From Pseudeuparius sepicola (taxonomy: Eukaryota; Arthropoda; Insecta; Coleoptera; Anthribidae), in contig OY987299.1 of assembly GCA_963920635.1 (NCBI GenBank), positions 21,716,901 to 21,780,900 on the forward strand: a DNA stretch of 64,000 nt. The letters are read 5' to 3'. Every line of letters starts with the position of its first letter. Position 1 is the stretch's first letter. Below are positions 61,916-64,000 of the stretch, piece after piece. The position numbers and the translations under genes were made by a program. The notes under the pieces are model-generated. The model saw nothing but the letters and a program-made list of their open reading frames with translations. It was not told the origin of the DNA and did no database searches.

Positions 61916-62083
61916 AGCGTTGACTGACGTATTAATAAGACTTCTCACGGCTATAGTTAGATGGCGCCTATGGTCAACAATACATTTTGCATTGTATTTT
62001 GTCTCCGGGAAGCGCATGGTGAGCCAGAGAACTGTCAAACATGACAGCCGTGAGCAGTCTTTATTAATACGTCAGTCAACGCT
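61916..62083. mobile_element. Small MITE (168 bp)
   Basis: AGCGTTGACTGACGTATTAA opens at 61916, and the right arm ends with its complement at 62083. The arms are about 40 bp (..CTCACGGCT / AGCCGTGAG..). The interior is unrelated. No coding. Confidence 0.75.
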
Positions 62084-62089
62084 GATTGG

Positions 62090-62744
62090 TATACCTGCTG
62101 ATTTTACGAAAGAAGATAATTTCTGCCTCGAAACAACTCAAAGGTGCGCGCCACTGTAAAAACGGAAACAGCATCTCGCCATATGCAGAGACTGTCTTGG
62201 TCGAGTGTTAAGCCAAAATCTGCTCTTTTCTGGGGTTCTTTATTCGTTTGAGGATGTTTGTCAGTCAACTCAGAAAATGGATGATGTTTATGAAAAATTT
62301 GGGTGAGACAAAAGCGAATAATGACAAAACCAAGTTATAACGTGAGTTCACTCTTCAATTACAATGTTATATATTCTCAAATAGTCAACAATGGAGAGGT
62401 GCAAATAAGAACATTATTGCTAGATCTGGAAACAAGTAAACAAAATATGTAAAGTGAAAGTGGAAGCCAAGAAATGCCTGTCTATAATTTACACCTGTGC
62501 TGTGATTCAAGAAAATGTGACGTTAATATGAAAATAATTGTGGTGTAAATAGTTGTTTCTCGTACAGTTTTGAACAGATTCTTACCAAGATGCAAAGATA
62601 TTTTCGGGTATAGTACAGTGGCCAATGGAAAGGTCCGCATAAGAGATTTAACACTTTTTCGTACTTCCAAAGAGAAAAACATTTTGAGATAATATTGAGT
62701 TTTCCCGCGAAAAATCGGATCGTCTTTATGTGTCGTTCTCTACG
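62090..62744. other. Non-coding; weak mariner-like end
   Basis: CAGTGGCCAATGGAAAGGTC at about 62617 resembles a Tc1/mariner terminus, and a loosely matching inverted partner lies near 62389. No gene is supported. Confidence 0.3.
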
Positions 62745-64000
62745 TCTATATCTAGAGTGTCAGAAACTGCCTTTTTTATCGAGCTGTAGATAAGTTATTT
62801 TGGCTCGGGGGCTCTGGGGCCGACATCGTTAGATCTTCCCCCGAGTCTTCAGGTGAGGCTCCGATGCTTCCGGTGCCCCCAAAAAATAGTTAAATAAGAA
62901 AAAACACGCTATATCCAAGAGTGGTTCCGGAGGCATATCACTGGGAAAGGTCAATGACTACATGGTTTATGGTTGACTTTCTATCTTTGTTTTTAGAGTA
63001 GTATGGCTATATTTAATCTTGGAGACAAAACAAAGGGCATAAACCTGCACCTAGACTGTCAGAACAATTGTTGAAATTTCCGCGTAGCAAAACAAATATT
63101 TTGAATAAAATTTTATATGAAAACTAATAAGTAAATTAAAATTCCTGAACGACAACTTGCTATTGGTCCCTAAGGATTGTAAAACATTACAGTTTATCTG
63201 TTTTCATTTTTTTCAAATTGGTGTGCCAGGATTTTTGCGGAGGGTTCCAACAATGCCTCTGACCATCTGTGCCTCCTTTAATCTACGATGACATGCATTT
63301 TTCCAAACAATTGTTTCAGATTTTGTGAATTTGAATTAGCGGATCACAGAGAAAGTTTCAAGCTGCAAAAGGCACGGTTTAAAATTGTCAGCACATCGAA
63401 TTTATATTTGGCAACGCTGCTCTCTGTATCTGATTCATCCCGCCAAATTTGAACCATCGGGGAAAGGACGTGGGCTTTTCCGATTTTAAAGCACATAATC
63501 CTGTTAATCTCACGGTATCTCAAGAATTTCTATTTTTTAGTTAAAAGGTTCATAATAATGGTGTCGGGTGTGGGGCACAACGCGTAATTTATAGTGGGTG
63601 TTTCTGGGTATTCGAGGCGTTCAGAAATTTCAAGGTGTGTGTTGGTGTTCCACAATGACGTCAAAATCTATAGACGTGGTGCCCCATTGTTAACATGCCC
63701 TTTATTTTGACTCCAAGATTAAATATATCCATACTCCTCTAAAAACATGCTAGAAAGACAGAAAGTCAACCATCAACCAACTATACACCCGGTGATTCCC
63801 GGTTATAGTTCCTCCAGAATCACACTTAGATATCGCATGTTTTTTCTTGATTTGGGGCGCCGGAAGCATCGAAACCTCACCTGAAGACTCGGGGGATGGT
63901 CTAACGACGCCAGCCTCCGAGCTCAGAGTCGAAATAAGTTCGCTACGGCTAGACAAAAAGGGGCAATTTCTGATAATCTCGCAACATTTTCGGAATAATT
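62745..64000. repeat. Large hairpin repeat, cut by the window end
   Basis: The left arm (about 62745-63045) pairs with the right arm (about 63650 to the edge). For example, GAGTCTTCAGGTGAGG near 62844 matches CCTCACCTGAAGACTC near 63875, and GGTTGACTTTCTATCTT matches the inverse near 63760. The middle is unique, AT-rich and non-coding. One arm of the same family occurs at 50360-50550. Confidence 0.75.

Overview
This is a window of a large, AT-rich, transposon-packed animal genome, almost certainly an insect. The evidence is a full-length Maverick/Polinton, Penelope-like retroelements, DUF4817-type and Tc1/pogo-type DNA transposons, TCAGT-type initiators, and very many TA-flanked hairpin MITEs. 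The order of insect cannot be told from the sequence. I see no complete host gene. The only host-like coding signal is a two-exon THAP domain near 14.1-14.5 kb, itself broken by homopolymer frameshifts, so it too may be transposon-derived.

Layout. 0-7.7 kb: a hairpin repeat at the left edge, a tRNA-like pol III sequence, a hAT transposase tail, a second transposase tail, and a nested inverted-repeat element with a triplicated arm. 7.8-11.25 kb: two Penelope-like elements head to head, possibly inside an older hAT-like shell. 11.25-26.8 kb: mostly non-coding repeats, the THAP exons, several CpG-rich islands and two copies of a mariner-type MITE. 26.78-28.15 kb: a deleted pogo/Tigger-like element that keeps only the C-terminal zinc-binding part of its transposase. 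29,121-48,753: a 19.6-kb Polinton with ~914-bp terminal inverted repeats and a perfect 6-bp target duplication (CAAGAG). 48.8-56.1 kb: hairpin MITEs, a minisatellite and a MULE transposase fragment. 56.17-61.48 kb: a Tc1-like transposon interrupted by a second transposon that carries an intron-containing DUF4817-type transposase and a long foldback repeat. 61.5-64 kb: a GC island, a small MITE and a large hairpin repeat cut by the window edge.

The Polinton is the main content. It encodes a replication and integration set (protein-primed family-B DNA polymerase, retroviral-type integrase with chromodomain). It also encodes a virion-like set (double-jelly-roll major capsid candidate, penton-like minor capsid candidate, A32/FtsK-type packaging ATPase, adenain-like cysteine protease, phospholipase A2-like protein), a nuclease-like protein, a DUF8207-like protein, a CHHC zinc-finger protein of the Gtsf1/U11-48K type, and several small unknowns. 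Many genes have their own TATA box, and about half of those also have a CAGT initiator 30-33 bp away, often giving a very short leader. The protease has no in-frame ATG upstream of its conserved core. It lies in the -1 frame of the phospholipase gene, joined at a perfect A AAA AAC slippery heptamer six bases before the stop, which suggests programmed -1 frameshifting. Three other Polinton genes are split by single-base shifts at or beside homopolymer runs although the terminal repeats are nearly identical, so the element is either freshly decaying or carries sequence errors.
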